Part shown: positions 53,869 to 64,000 of the stretch, in pieces | Numbering within the stretch: the first letter of the stretch is position 1 | Layout: the number at the start of each line of letters is the position of its first letter | Assembly: GCF_001447385.1 (NCBI RefSeq) | Contig: NZ_LLWQ01000193.1 | Location: forward strand, 62,001-126,000 | Length of the DNA stretch: 64,000 bases | Direction of reading: 5' to 3' | Source of the DNA: Paracoccus sp. MKU1 | GTDB taxonomy: Bacteria; Pseudomonadota; Alphaproteobacteria; Rhodobacterales; Rhodobacteraceae | Program-made: the position numbers and the translations under genes | The notes under the pieces: generated by a model | What the model was told of the DNA's origin: nothing | What the model saw: the letters and a program-made list of their open reading frames with translations, nothing else | Databases searched by the model: none

Positions 53869-54675
53869 ATGCTGCACCAGACGATCCCCTGCCAGCTTCC
53901 CCGCGCCCAAGGGCGTGTCCGCGCCGGATTCGCGCTGCGCGGCGGCACGACCCGGCTGGCGCGGCTGCACCAGTCCGGCAGCGGCAAGGCCATGCTGCCG
54001 CCCGCAGAGGGCTGCGAAATGGTGCTGCTGAACACCGCGGGCGGGCTGACCGGCGGCGACAGGATGGAGATCGCGGTCGGGCAGGCGGCCGGCACGCGGC
54101 TGGTGGTGACCACGCAGACGGCCGAGCGCGCCTATCGCTCGGTGACCGGGCGGGCGCGGGTCTGGGCGCGTTACGACGTGGCGGACGGCGCGCATCTGGA
54201 CCTGCTGCCGCAGGAAACGATCCTGTTCGACCGCGCCGCGCTCGCGCGCGAGCAGGAGGTGGCGCTGGCGGGTTCCGCCAGCTGTCTCTGGGCCGAGGTG
54301 CTGGTGCTGGGCCGCGCCGCCATGAGCGAGGTGGTGACCCGTCTGGACCTGAGCGACCGCCGCCGCATCAGCCGCGACGGCCGGCCGGTCTTTGTCGAGA
54401 ACCTGCGCCTGACCGACGCGGCGCTGGTCGGAGGCGGACCGGCGATGCTGGCCGGATGCCGCGCCTTTGCGACGCTGGTGCTGGTGGCCCCCGACGCCGC
54501 CGACCGGCTGGGGCGGGCGCGGGATGCGCTTGGCGCGGACGGCGCCGCCAGCGCCTTCGACGGCAAGCTGGTGGCACGGCTGATGGCGGCCGACGGCTGG
54601 GACCTGCGGCAGGCGCTGATGCGGCTGATCCGGGCGATCCGGCCCGGCCCCCTGCCCCGCGTCTGGCAAATCTGA
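53869..54675 (+). CDS. ureD: urease accessory protein UreD
   Basis: A 268-residue urease maturation scaffold that binds apo-urease with UreF and UreG. Family marks are [15 protein letters not shown] and AERAYRS near residue 80-95, then [14 protein letters not shown] and the C-terminal [20 protein letters not shown] 53869 ([11 protein letters not shown]) is used; the longer open frame upstream has no similarity. AGAGG precedes it. It is the first gene of the operon, 12 nt from ureA. Confidence 0.93.
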   Translation: MLHQTIPCQLPRAQGRVRAGFALRGGTTRLARLHQSGSGKAMLPPAEGCEMVLLNTAGGLTGGDRMEIAVGQAAGTRLVVTTQTAERAYRSVTGRARVWARYDVADGAHLDLLPQETILFDRAALAREQEVALAGSASCLWAEVLVLGRAAMSEVVTRLDLSDRRRISRDGRPVFVENLRLTDAALVGGGPAMLAGCRAFATLVLVAPDAADRLGRARDALGADGAASAFDGKLVARLMAADGWDLRQALMRLIRAIRPGPLPRVWQI

Positions 54676-54687
54676 AGGAAGCCCAAG

Positions 54688-54990
54688 ATGAACCTGAGCC
54701 CCCGCGAAAAGGAAAAGCTGCTCGTCTCGGTCGCCGCCATGGTGGCGCGCGCCCGGCTGGCCCGCGGCGTCAGGCTGAACCACCCCGAGGCCATCGCGCT
54801 GATCTCGGACTTCGTGGTCGAGGGCGCGCGCGACGGCCGCACGGTCGCCGATCTGATGGAGGCCGGCGCCCATGTCATCACCCGCGAGCAATGCATGGAG
54901 GGCATCCCCGAGATGATCCACTCCGTGCAGGTCGAGGCCACCTTTCCGGACGGCACCAAGCTGGTCACCGTCCACGACCCCATCCGCTGA
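54688..54990 (+). CDS. ureA: urease gamma subunit
   Basis: A 100-residue urease gamma subunit. [20 protein letters not shown] opens it, [24 protein letters not shown] and [27 protein letters not shown] are the conserved blocks. It trims the (alpha beta gamma)3 enzyme. AAGGAAG precedes the ATG. Length is exactly typical. Confidence 0.97.
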   Translation: MNLSPREKEKLLVSVAAMVARARLARGVRLNHPEAIALISDFVVEGARDGRTVADLMEAGAHVITREQCMEGIPEMIHSVQVEATFPDGTKLVTVHDPIR

Positions 54991-54999
54991 GAGGCTGCC

Positions 55000-55548
55000 A
55001 TGAAACCTATCCTTCCCCTGCTGCTGATGCCCACGGCGGCCTTTGCCCATCCCGGCCATCCCGGCCATGCCGCGCCCTTCGCCGAGGGCTGGATGCATCC
55101 GCTGGGCGGCATGGACCATGTGCTGGCGATGGTCGCGGTGGGGCTATGGGCCGCGACGGCGCCGGACCGGCGCGGCCTCTGGGCGCTGCCGCTATGCTTT
55201 GTCGCCGCCATGCTGGCCGGCGGCGCTCTGGGGGCGGCGGGCCTGCCCCTGCCGGCGGTCGAGCCGATGATCCTGGCCTCTTCCGTCATCCTCGGCCTTG
55301 CCGTGGCGCTGGCGCTGCGGCCCTCGCTGGGCTTTGCCTTGCCGGTGGTGGCGGTCTTCGGCCTGATGCACGGCCATGCGCATGGCGCTGAGGGACCGGC
55401 CTCGGGCCTTGCCGCCTATGCGGCGGGCTTCGTGCTGGCGACCGCGGCGCTGCATCTGGCCGGGATCGGGCTGGGCCGGCTGGGTGCCGGCCGCCTGCTG
55501 GGCGCGGCGACGGCGGCGGCGGGCGTCGCGCTGGCGGTGCTGCCGTGA
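55000..55548 (+). CDS. ureJ: HupE/UreJ membrane protein (probable nickel entry)
   Basis: A 182-residue membrane protein. A signal-like start ([15 protein letters not shown]) is followed by the metal-binding [24 protein letters not shown], with histidines typical of HupE/UreJ. About six hydrophobic helices follow, and [12 protein letters not shown] lies in the middle. The family is thought to carry nickel, needed for urease. It sits between the ureA and ureB genes, and its stop overlaps the ureB start by 4 nt. Confidence 0.9.
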   Translation: MKPILPLLLMPTAAFAHPGHPGHAAPFAEGWMHPLGGMDHVLAMVAVGLWAATAPDRRGLWALPLCFVAAMLAGGALGAAGLPLPAVEPMILASSVILGLAVALALRPSLGFALPVVAVFGLMHGHAHGAEGPASGLAAYAAGFVLATAALHLAGIGLGRLGAGRLLGAATAAAGVALAVLP

Positions 55549-55853
55549 TCCCCGGCGAGCTCTTTCCGGCCGAGGGCGAGATCACCCTGAACGCCGGGCG
55601 CGAGGCGGTCACGCTGATGGTCGCCAATACCGGCGACCGGCCGGTGCAGGTCGGCAGCCATTACCATTTCGCCGAAACCAATCCGGGGCTCGACTTCGAC
55701 CGGGCGCGCGCGCGTGGCATGCGGCTGGACATCGCCGCCGGCACCGCCGTCCGCTTCGAGCCGGGCCAGCGGCGCGAGGTGCGGCTGATCCCGCTTGCCG
55801 GCCGGCGCGCGGTATACGGCTTCAACGGCACGGTCATGGGCCCGCTGGATTGA
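55545..55853 (+). CDS. ureB: urease beta subunit
   Basis: A 102-residue beta subunit. [21 protein letters not shown] opens it and [24 protein letters not shown] and [12 protein letters not shown] are the conserved parts. The start is GTG at 55545, overlapping the ureJ stop (GTGA). It is a normal-length beta subunit that packs with ureA and ureC. Confidence 0.96.
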   Translation: MIPGELFPAEGEITLNAGREAVTLMVANTGDRPVQVGSHYHFAETNPGLDFDRARARGMRLDIAAGTAVRFEPGQRREVRLIPLAGRRAVYGFNGTVMGPLD

Positions 55854-55863
55854 GGAGACGATC

Positions 55864-57564
<1,701 letters not shown>

Positions 57565-57582
57565 AAGCCGCTTACGCCGCCG

Positions 57583-57600
57583 CTGCAATGCAGCATTGCA
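57583..57600 (+). promoter_or_regulatory. perfect palindrome upstream of the DUF1127-like gene
   Basis: TGCAATGC-A-GCATTGCA (57584-57600) is a perfect 17-nt inverted repeat. Its left part, with the preceding C, contains CTGC-AAT-GCAG (57583-57593), the CTGC-N3-GCAG form linked to PhaR in Paracoccus. It lies in the 121-nt gap between ureC and the DUF1127-like gene, 86 nt before the latter's start. It could be an internal operator of the urease operon. Confidence 0.4.
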
Positions 57601-57685
57601 AAAGAAGCCATGGTGATGATCGCGAAACAGACCTACATTCGACGCCAGGGGAGGAAACCATTCGCCAAGACCGAAAGGGTTTCCC

Positions 57686-57907
57686 ATGGCTACCATCGCA
57701 ACCAACCGCTTCTCGCCCCGCCTGCCGGCGCTGTTCGACACTTTCCTCAAGTGGCTCTCGCGCGGGACCGAGGCCTATATCGAGAAGCATTCGCGCCGCG
57801 CCGAGATCGAGGCGCTGGAGGCGAAATCCGACGCCGAACTGGCCCGCATGGGCATCACCCGCGACCGGATCGTGCATTACGTCTTCAGCGACCGTTTCTA
57901 CATCTGA
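57686..57907 (+). CDS. DUF1127-like small protein inside the urease operon
   Basis: A 73-residue protein. The middle and end, AEIEALEAKSDAELARMGI then TRDRIVHYVFSDRFYI, resemble DUF1127/YjiS-type proteins (compare the LSDRELDDIGLCRGDI motif of the paralogue at 32255). It has no membrane segment. GAAAGGG lies 7 nt before the ATG. It is not a urease protein; its place between ureC and ureE is unusual. A separate promoter is possible, given the palindrome at 57584. An RNA-binding role is inferred from the family only. Confidence 0.75.
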   Translation: MATIATNRFSPRLPALFDTFLKWLSRGTEAYIEKHSRRAEIEALEAKSDAELARMGITRDRIVHYVFSDRFYI

Positions 57908-57926
57908 TCCGCAAGGGGGCGCGGCA

Positions 57927-58391
57927 ATGAGCGCGCCCCTGCAATTGCGGGCCGCCGCTGTGCTTCGCGCCGCCGCGGCCGATGACGCGGCCGACGACAC
58001 GGTGGTCCTCGACTACGAGGGCCGCTTTCTGCGCCGCAAGCGCCTGACCTCGCGCGGCGGGCTGTCCTTTCTGGTCGACCTGCCCGAGACGGTCAGCCTG
58101 GACCCCGGCGACGCGCTGCGGCTCGAGGACGGGCGGCTGGTCGGCATCGCCGCCGCGCTGGAGCCCTGCCTGCGCATCGAGGGGCCATTGCCGCGCCTCG
58201 CCTGGCATATCGGCAACCGCCACACTCCCTGCCAGATCGAGCCCGACCACCTGCTGATCCGCGCCGATCATGTGCTGGAAGCCATGCTGCGCGGCCTGGG
58301 CGCCCGCGTCACCCCGACCATGGCGCCCTTTGCCCCCGAGGGTGGCGCCTATGGCCATGGCCGCACCATGGGCCATGACCATGCGCATTAG
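57927..58391 (+). CDS. ureE: urease accessory protein UreE (nickel chaperone)
   Basis: A 154-residue nickel-delivery protein. VLDYEGRFLRRKRLTSRGGLSFLVDLPE is the N-terminal peptide-binding domain, AWHIGNRHTPCQIEPDHLLI holds the conserved HxxNRH region, and the tail YGHGRTMGHDHAH is the histidine-rich nickel site. ATG 57927 follows AAGGGGG. It ends 3 nt before ureF. Confidence 0.93.
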   Translation: MSAPLQLRAAAVLRAAAADDAADDTVVLDYEGRFLRRKRLTSRGGLSFLVDLPETVSLDPGDALRLEDGRLVGIAAALEPCLRIEGPLPRLAWHIGNRHTPCQIEPDHLLIRADHVLEAMLRGLGARVTPTMAPFAPEGGAYGHGRTMGHDHAH

Positions 58392-58394
58392 CCG

Positions 58395-59027
58395 ATGTCC
58401 GCGCTGGACCGCCTGTCGCTGATCCAATGGCTGTCGCCGGCCTTTCCGACCGGCGGTTTTGCCTATTCGCATGGGCTGGAACAGGCCATGGCGGATGGCG
58501 CGCGGGACGCCGATGCGGTCTCGGCCTGGGTCGCGGATGTGCTGCGCCATGGCGGCGGCTGGGTCGATGCGGTGCTGCTGTCCCTGGTGCTGCGCGGCGA
58601 GGATGCCGGGGAGATCGCGGATCTTGCCCGCGCCCTGGCCGGCTCGGCCGAGCGGCTGGCCGAGACCATGGATCAGGGCCGCGCCTTTGCCGCGACTGTC
58701 TCGGCGCTGTCGGATGTGGCGCAACCGGCGCGGCCCCTGCCCGTCGCCTTGGGCGAGGCCGCGCGCCGCCTCGCCCTGCCGCCCGAAGAGGTGGTCGCGC
58801 ATTACCTGCACGCCTTCGCCGCGAACCTGATCTCGGCCGCGACGCGCTTCCTGCCGCTGGGCCAGGCCGAGGCGCAGGCGGCGCTGGCCCGGCTGCATCC
58901 GCTGATCGCCGCGCTTGCGGCCGAGGCCGCGACGGCCGGGCACGACCGGCTGGAAAGCTGCTGCTTCGGCGCCGATCTGGCGGCGATGCGGCATGAAACC
59001 CTGGAGGTAAGGATCTTCCGCACATGA
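58395..59027 (+). CDS. ureF: urease accessory protein UreF
   Basis: A 210-residue helical GTPase-modulating accessory factor. [25 protein letters not shown] is the family start, followed by typical helices. [19 protein letters not shown] lies near the end. It works with UreD and UreG in nickel loading. Start ATG 58395; the stop overlaps the ureG start by 4 nt. Confidence 0.94.
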   Translation: MSALDRLSLIQWLSPAFPTGGFAYSHGLEQAMADGARDADAVSAWVADVLRHGGGWVDAVLLSLVLRGEDAGEIADLARALAGSAERLAETMDQGRAFAATVSALSDVAQPARPLPVALGEAARRLALPPEEVVAHYLHAFAANLISAATRFLPLGQAEAQAALARLHPLIAALAAEAATAGHDRLESCCFGADLAAMRHETLEVRIFRT

Positions 59028-59647
59028 TGAACGGACCTCTTCGCGTCGGCATCGGCGGCCCCGTCGGCGCCGGCAAGACCACCCTGACCGAGCAACTGGC
59101 CCGGGCGCTGGCGCCGCACCTGTCGATGGCGGTCATCACCAACGACATCTATACCCGCGAGGATGCCGAGGCGCTGATGCGCGCCCAGGTGCTGCCGGCC
59201 GAGCGCATCCGCGGCGTCGAGACCGGCGGCTGCCCGCATACCGCCATCCGCGAGGATGCCAGCATCAACCTGGCCGCCGTGGCCGATCTGCGCGCCGCCT
59301 TTCCTGATCTTAAGCTGATCCTGATCGAATCGGGCGGCGACAACCTGGCCGCGACCTTCTCGCCCGAGCTGGCCGATCTGACGATCTATGTCATCGACAC
59401 CGCCGCCGGGCAGGACATTCCGCGGAAACGTGGGCCGGGGCTGGCGCGCTCCGACCTGCTGGTGGTGAACAAGACCGATCTCGCCCCGCATGTCGGTGTC
59501 GATCTGGCGCTGCTGGAAAGTGACGCGCGGACGGCGCGGGGCGCGCGGCCCTTTGTCATGGCCGAGCTGCGGCATGGCCGGGGCATCGACGAGATCATAG
59601 GCTTCCTGATGCGCGACGGCGGGCTTGCGCTTGCCGATTCGATCTGA
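59024..59647 (+). CDS. ureG: urease accessory protein UreG (GTPase)
   Basis: A 207-residue GTPase that drives nickel insertion. P-loop [17 protein letters not shown] at residues about 7-23, the Ni-binding CPH in [32 protein letters not shown], and the guanine motif [12 protein letters not shown] (NKTD). It is the last gene of the operon and is followed by motif copy 10. Confidence 0.96.
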   Translation: MMNGPLRVGIGGPVGAGKTTLTEQLARALAPHLSMAVITNDIYTREDAEALMRAQVLPAERIRGVETGGCPHTAIREDASINLAAVADLRAAFPDLKLILIESGGDNLAATFSPELADLTIYVIDTAAGQDIPRKRGPGLARSDLLVVNKTDLAPHVGVDLALLESDARTARGARPFVMAELRHGRGIDEIIGFLMRDGGLALADSI

Positions 59648-59681
59648 CCGGACCGGCGCCGGGCCGATGGCAGCGTCTTTT

Positions 59682-59703
59682 GGGTATTTGGGCAACGGAG
59701 AAG
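59682..59703 (+). repeat. dispersed 3'-end motif, copy 10
   Basis: GGGTATTTGGGCAACGGAG then AAG, 34 nt after the ureG stop and in its sense, at the end of the urease operon. A coding-like stretch on the opposite strand follows. Confidence 0.75.
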
Positions 59704-59873
59704 GCGCAGGCGTGGCGAAATCGCCACCGACGCGCAGGTTGCGCGGCCAGTTGCCGAGCATCCGGGCGACGGTGAGACCGGCGGAGCGATCGACTTTCGA
59801 CAGCCGTGCGCTCAGCGACTGCCAGCTTTGGCGAAAAGGGGCCAGTGGGCGGCCCTGCCAGACCTGCGGGCGG
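59704..59873 (-). pseudogene. possible remnant of a coding sequence (unrecognised)
   Basis: The 170-nt stretch between motif copy 10 and the amidotransferase stop has a minus-strand frame with natural amino acid composition and G/C third positions (VWQGRPLAPFRQSW, then SAGLTVARMLGNWPRNLRVG). It has no start of its own and runs on through the motif and antisense to ureG without a stop, so it is not an intact gene. It could be the decayed 3' end of a lost gene, or chance in GC-rich DNA. I recognise no family. Confidence 0.22.
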
Positions 59874-60668
59874 TCAGGCGACGGCGCGCAGCGGCGCAGG
59901 ACGGAAGGGCGTGATCGTCACCTCAGCGCCGTCGAAGATGCAGAAGCTTTGCGCCGGCACCTCCAGCCAGCCGGTTTCGTCGCTCTCCAGCGGTTCCGAG
60001 ACCACGGCGCGGCCGCCCCGGGTGTCGGACCAGCGGTGGAACAGGGTCGGCGCATGCTCGTCGCTGGCATAGCGCAGGGCGTAGAGCCTTCGGCCGTCCG
60101 AGAAGGCGGCCGTCAGCCGCACATGCGGCGCCGCGCCCTTTTGCCGGGCCAGCGCCTCGAATTGCGCGGTGGCGCGAGCCATGGCGCCGGCGGGGTCGCC
60201 TTCCAGCCCCTCGCCCAGGGCCATCAGGAACAGCGCCTCGCTGTCGGTGGCGCCCTTGCGATGGGCATAAAGCTCGTCGGGAATCAGCACCTCGGCATGG
60301 CGGCGATAGCTGTCATAGCCGCCGAACTGGCCGTTATGCATGAAGCTCCAGCGGCCGACGACGAAGGGATGGCAATTGTTGCGGCTGGTCGCGGTGCCGG
60401 TCGAGGCCCGCACATGCGCCAGGAACAGATGCGACTTGACCGTGGCGGTCAGGCTGCGCAGGTTGCTGTCCGACCAAGCCGGCATGATGTCGCGGTAGAG
60501 GCCGGGCTCCTCGCGCTCGCCATACCAGGCGATGCCGAACCCATCGGCATTGACCGGGGTATGACAGCGCGTCGCCCCGTGGCTTTGCCGGACCAGCGAA
60601 TGGCCGGGCCGGCAGATGACATCCTCAAGATAGATCGGACTGCCGACATAGGCTGCCCAGCGGCACAT
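59874..60668 (-). CDS. class II glutamine amidotransferase
   Basis: A 264-residue Ntn-type glutaminase domain protein. The catalytic Cys2 is in MCRWAAYVGSPIYLED, and NADGFGIAWYGE, HVRASTGTATSRNNCHPF and WSFMHNGQFGGY are the conserved GATase_4 blocks (as in YafJ/EgtC). The acceptor reaction is unknown. CAGGGA precedes the ATG. It is downstream of the DUF1330/alaS group on the same strand, 68 nt from DUF1330. Confidence 0.87.
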   Translation of the reverse strand: MCRWAAYVGSPIYLEDVICRPGHSLVRQSHGATRCHTPVNADGFGIAWYGEREEPGLYRDIMPAWSDSNLRSLTATVKSHLFLAHVRASTGTATSRNNCHPFVVGRWSFMHNGQFGGYDSYRRHAEVLIPDELYAHRKGATDSEALFLMALGEGLEGDPAGAMARATAQFEALARQKGAAPHVRLTAAFSDGRRLYALRYASDEHAPTLFHRWSDTRGGRAVVSEPLESDETGWLEVPAQSFCIFDGAEVTITPFRPAPLRAVA

Positions 60669-60736
60669 TATCCCTGCCCCTTTCCGCGCTTTTTCCTAGG
60701 GCTAGCACGAAAAGCCTGACGAATCACCAAAAAGTC

Positions 60737-61023
60737 TTAGGCCGGGTTCTCTTCAACGATCACAAGGTCGCGTTCTGCCGCATTCCGGGCATGGTCCAGC
60801 GCCGCCTGATACTCGGCCGAGCGATAGCAGGCCACCGCATCCTCGACGCTGGGGAAGCGCGCCACGACATTGCGGGCGCGCTCCTTGCCCTCGAGTTGCA
60901 CATAGCGCGAACCGCGGGCCAGGAAGGTGCCGCCATGCGCGGCGATCGCCGGCCCTGCCAGCCGGGCATATTCGCCATAGGCCTCGGGGTCGGTCACGGT
61001 CACATGGGCGATCCACAAAGCGG

Positions 61024-61027
<4 letters not shown>
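60737..61027 (-). CDS. DUF1330 family protein
   Basis: A 96-residue protein with a ferredoxin-like alpha/beta fold. [22 protein letters not shown] and [17 protein letters not shown], then [21 protein letters not shown], are the DUF1330 signature blocks. No activity is known. The ATG overlaps the alaS stop by 4 nt, so it is translationally coupled to alaS. Confidence 0.9.
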
Positions 61028-63681
<2,654 letters not shown>

Positions 63682-63792
63682 ATCGGGCCTTCATCGCAAA
63701 GCGGTTTTCCCGGCCAGAACCGGTTTGCCGCCCGGTCTAGCCCCAGCCATGGCGGCTGTCCAGCAATCCCGCATGGCCTGACGCTGTGGCGG

Positions 63793-63815
63793 CTTCTTCC
63801 GTGTGCAAATATCCC
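63793..63815 (-). repeat. dispersed 3'-end motif, copy 11
   Basis: On the minus strand it reads GGGATATTTGCACACGGAAG then AAG. It is about 120 nt downstream of the recA stop, in recA sense, after the two hairpins at 63823-63874. It closely resembles copy 2. Confidence 0.68.
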
Positions 63816-63822
63816 GGGGGAG

Positions 63823-63874
63823 CGCCTCCTGCGCCCCGTCGAGGGGCGCAGGAGGCGGGGGGGCAGAGCCCCCC
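63823..63874 (-). repeat. two strong GC hairpins downstream of recA
   Basis: CGCCTCCTGCGCCCC (63823-63837), loop GTCGA, and its exact complement (63843-63857) form a perfect 15-bp stem. Next to it GGGGGGC-aga-GCCCCCC (63858-63874) is a perfect 7-bp stem. Both lie between recA and motif copy 11, as in the composite elements elsewhere. Confidence 0.6.
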
Positions 63875-63886
63875 GAACACAGGAAA

Positions 63887-63907
63887 TGTGCGGGTTCACT
63901 CCGCACA
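63887..63907 (-). terminator. hairpin, possible recA terminator
   Basis: TGTGCGG (63887-63893), 7-nt loop, CCGCACA (63901-63907): a perfect 7-bp stem 27 nt after the recA stop, followed on the minus strand by TTTCC. It is a modest terminator candidate. Confidence 0.45.
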
Positions 63908-63933
63908 CCCTTTCGAACCGTCCCGATCCGGGA

Positions 63934-64000
63934 TTAATCCTCGGCCATCACCTCGTCGCCCTCATCCGAGACGCCGAAATCCAAGCCGTGGCTGGCACGG
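63934..64000 (-). CDS. recA: RecA, C-terminal end (cut by window edge)
   Basis: Only the last 22 codons are visible, ending RASHGLDFGVSDEGDEVMAE then D and a TAA stop. The stretch RASHGLDF followed by an acidic tail is what I recall of rhodobacterial RecA, and recA directly upstream of alaS is a common alphaproteobacterial order. No catalytic part is in the window, so the identification rests on the tail and gene order. Confidence 0.7.
   Translation of the reverse strand, partial: RASHGLDFGVSDEGDEVMAED

Noticed and set aside
57610-57930. 106-codon open frame overlapping the DUF1127-like gene
   Set aside because: It shares most of its length with the better-supported frame (ribosome site, family match) and reads as arginine/proline-rich noise.

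Overview
The window is about 64 kb of GC-rich (roughly two-thirds G+C) alphaproteobacterial chromosome. Gene content and order point to Rhodobacteraceae, most likely a Paracoccus-like organism: a cysI/DUF2849 sulfite-reductase locus, a run of deformylase genes leading to fmt, ycjX-ycjF, recA next to alaS, and glmU-glmS. Genes are packed tightly, with many ATGA or GTGA stop/start overlaps. I see no tRNA, rRNA, CRISPR array, insertion sequence or phage gene, so this is core chromosome rather than an island.

Layout. 1-6.4 kb: start of sulfite reductase with DUF2849, a divergent Lrp/AsnC regulator, a HisC-like aminotransferase, a lone Lrp ligand-binding domain, a MATE exporter, an L,D-transpeptidase and a PatB/MalY C-S lyase. 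6.4-12.9 kb: three deformylase-family genes (the third catalytically degenerate), two alpha/beta hydrolases, fmt and an HdeD-like protein. 12.9-22.5 kb: hrpB, ycjX-ycjF, pbpC, arfB-NUDIX-PiT. 22.6-31.3 kb: ThDP enzyme, LMW phosphatase, smpB, sulfurtransferase, aromatic aminotransferase, coiled-coil protein, OmpA-family protein, ubiA. 31.3-44.4 kb: rsmE, a DUF1127 gene, prmA-msrA, P1 peptidase, glmU-glmS, gph, bfd-bfr, queA, MFS, DUF924, lpd. 44.5-51.5 kb: a peptide/opine-type ABC importer with a fused double ATPase and an M20 hydrolase. 51.5-53.7 kb: purA-DUF2842-thiN. 53.9-59.6 kb: a complete urease operon ureD-A-J-B-C-(DUF1127-like)-E-F-G. 59.7-64 kb: class II amidotransferase, DUF1330, alaS and the 3' end of recA.

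How the genes work together. Urease structural subunits, all four accessory proteins (D, E, F, G) and a UreJ/HupE membrane protein lie in one transcription unit. Deformylase and Fmt form the N-formyl-methionine cycle. Bfd and Bfr handle iron release and storage, with a candidate operator upstream. GlmU and GlmS make UDP-GlcNAc for the wall, and PbpC and the L,D-transpeptidase act on peptidoglycan. ArfB and SmpB are two separate ribosome-rescue factors.

The most striking unexplained structure is a motif of about 22 nt (consensus GTATTTGGNNAACGNNGAA) that I found 11 times. Every copy is intergenic, downstream of a stop codon and on the same strand as the gene that has just ended. Several copies are coupled to strong GC hairpins. 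It looks like a strand-oriented 3'-end element of transcription units. Other points for a second look are the degenerate third deformylase, CTGC-N3-GCAG palindromes upstream of both DUF1127-type genes, and a coding-like remnant downstream of ureG.
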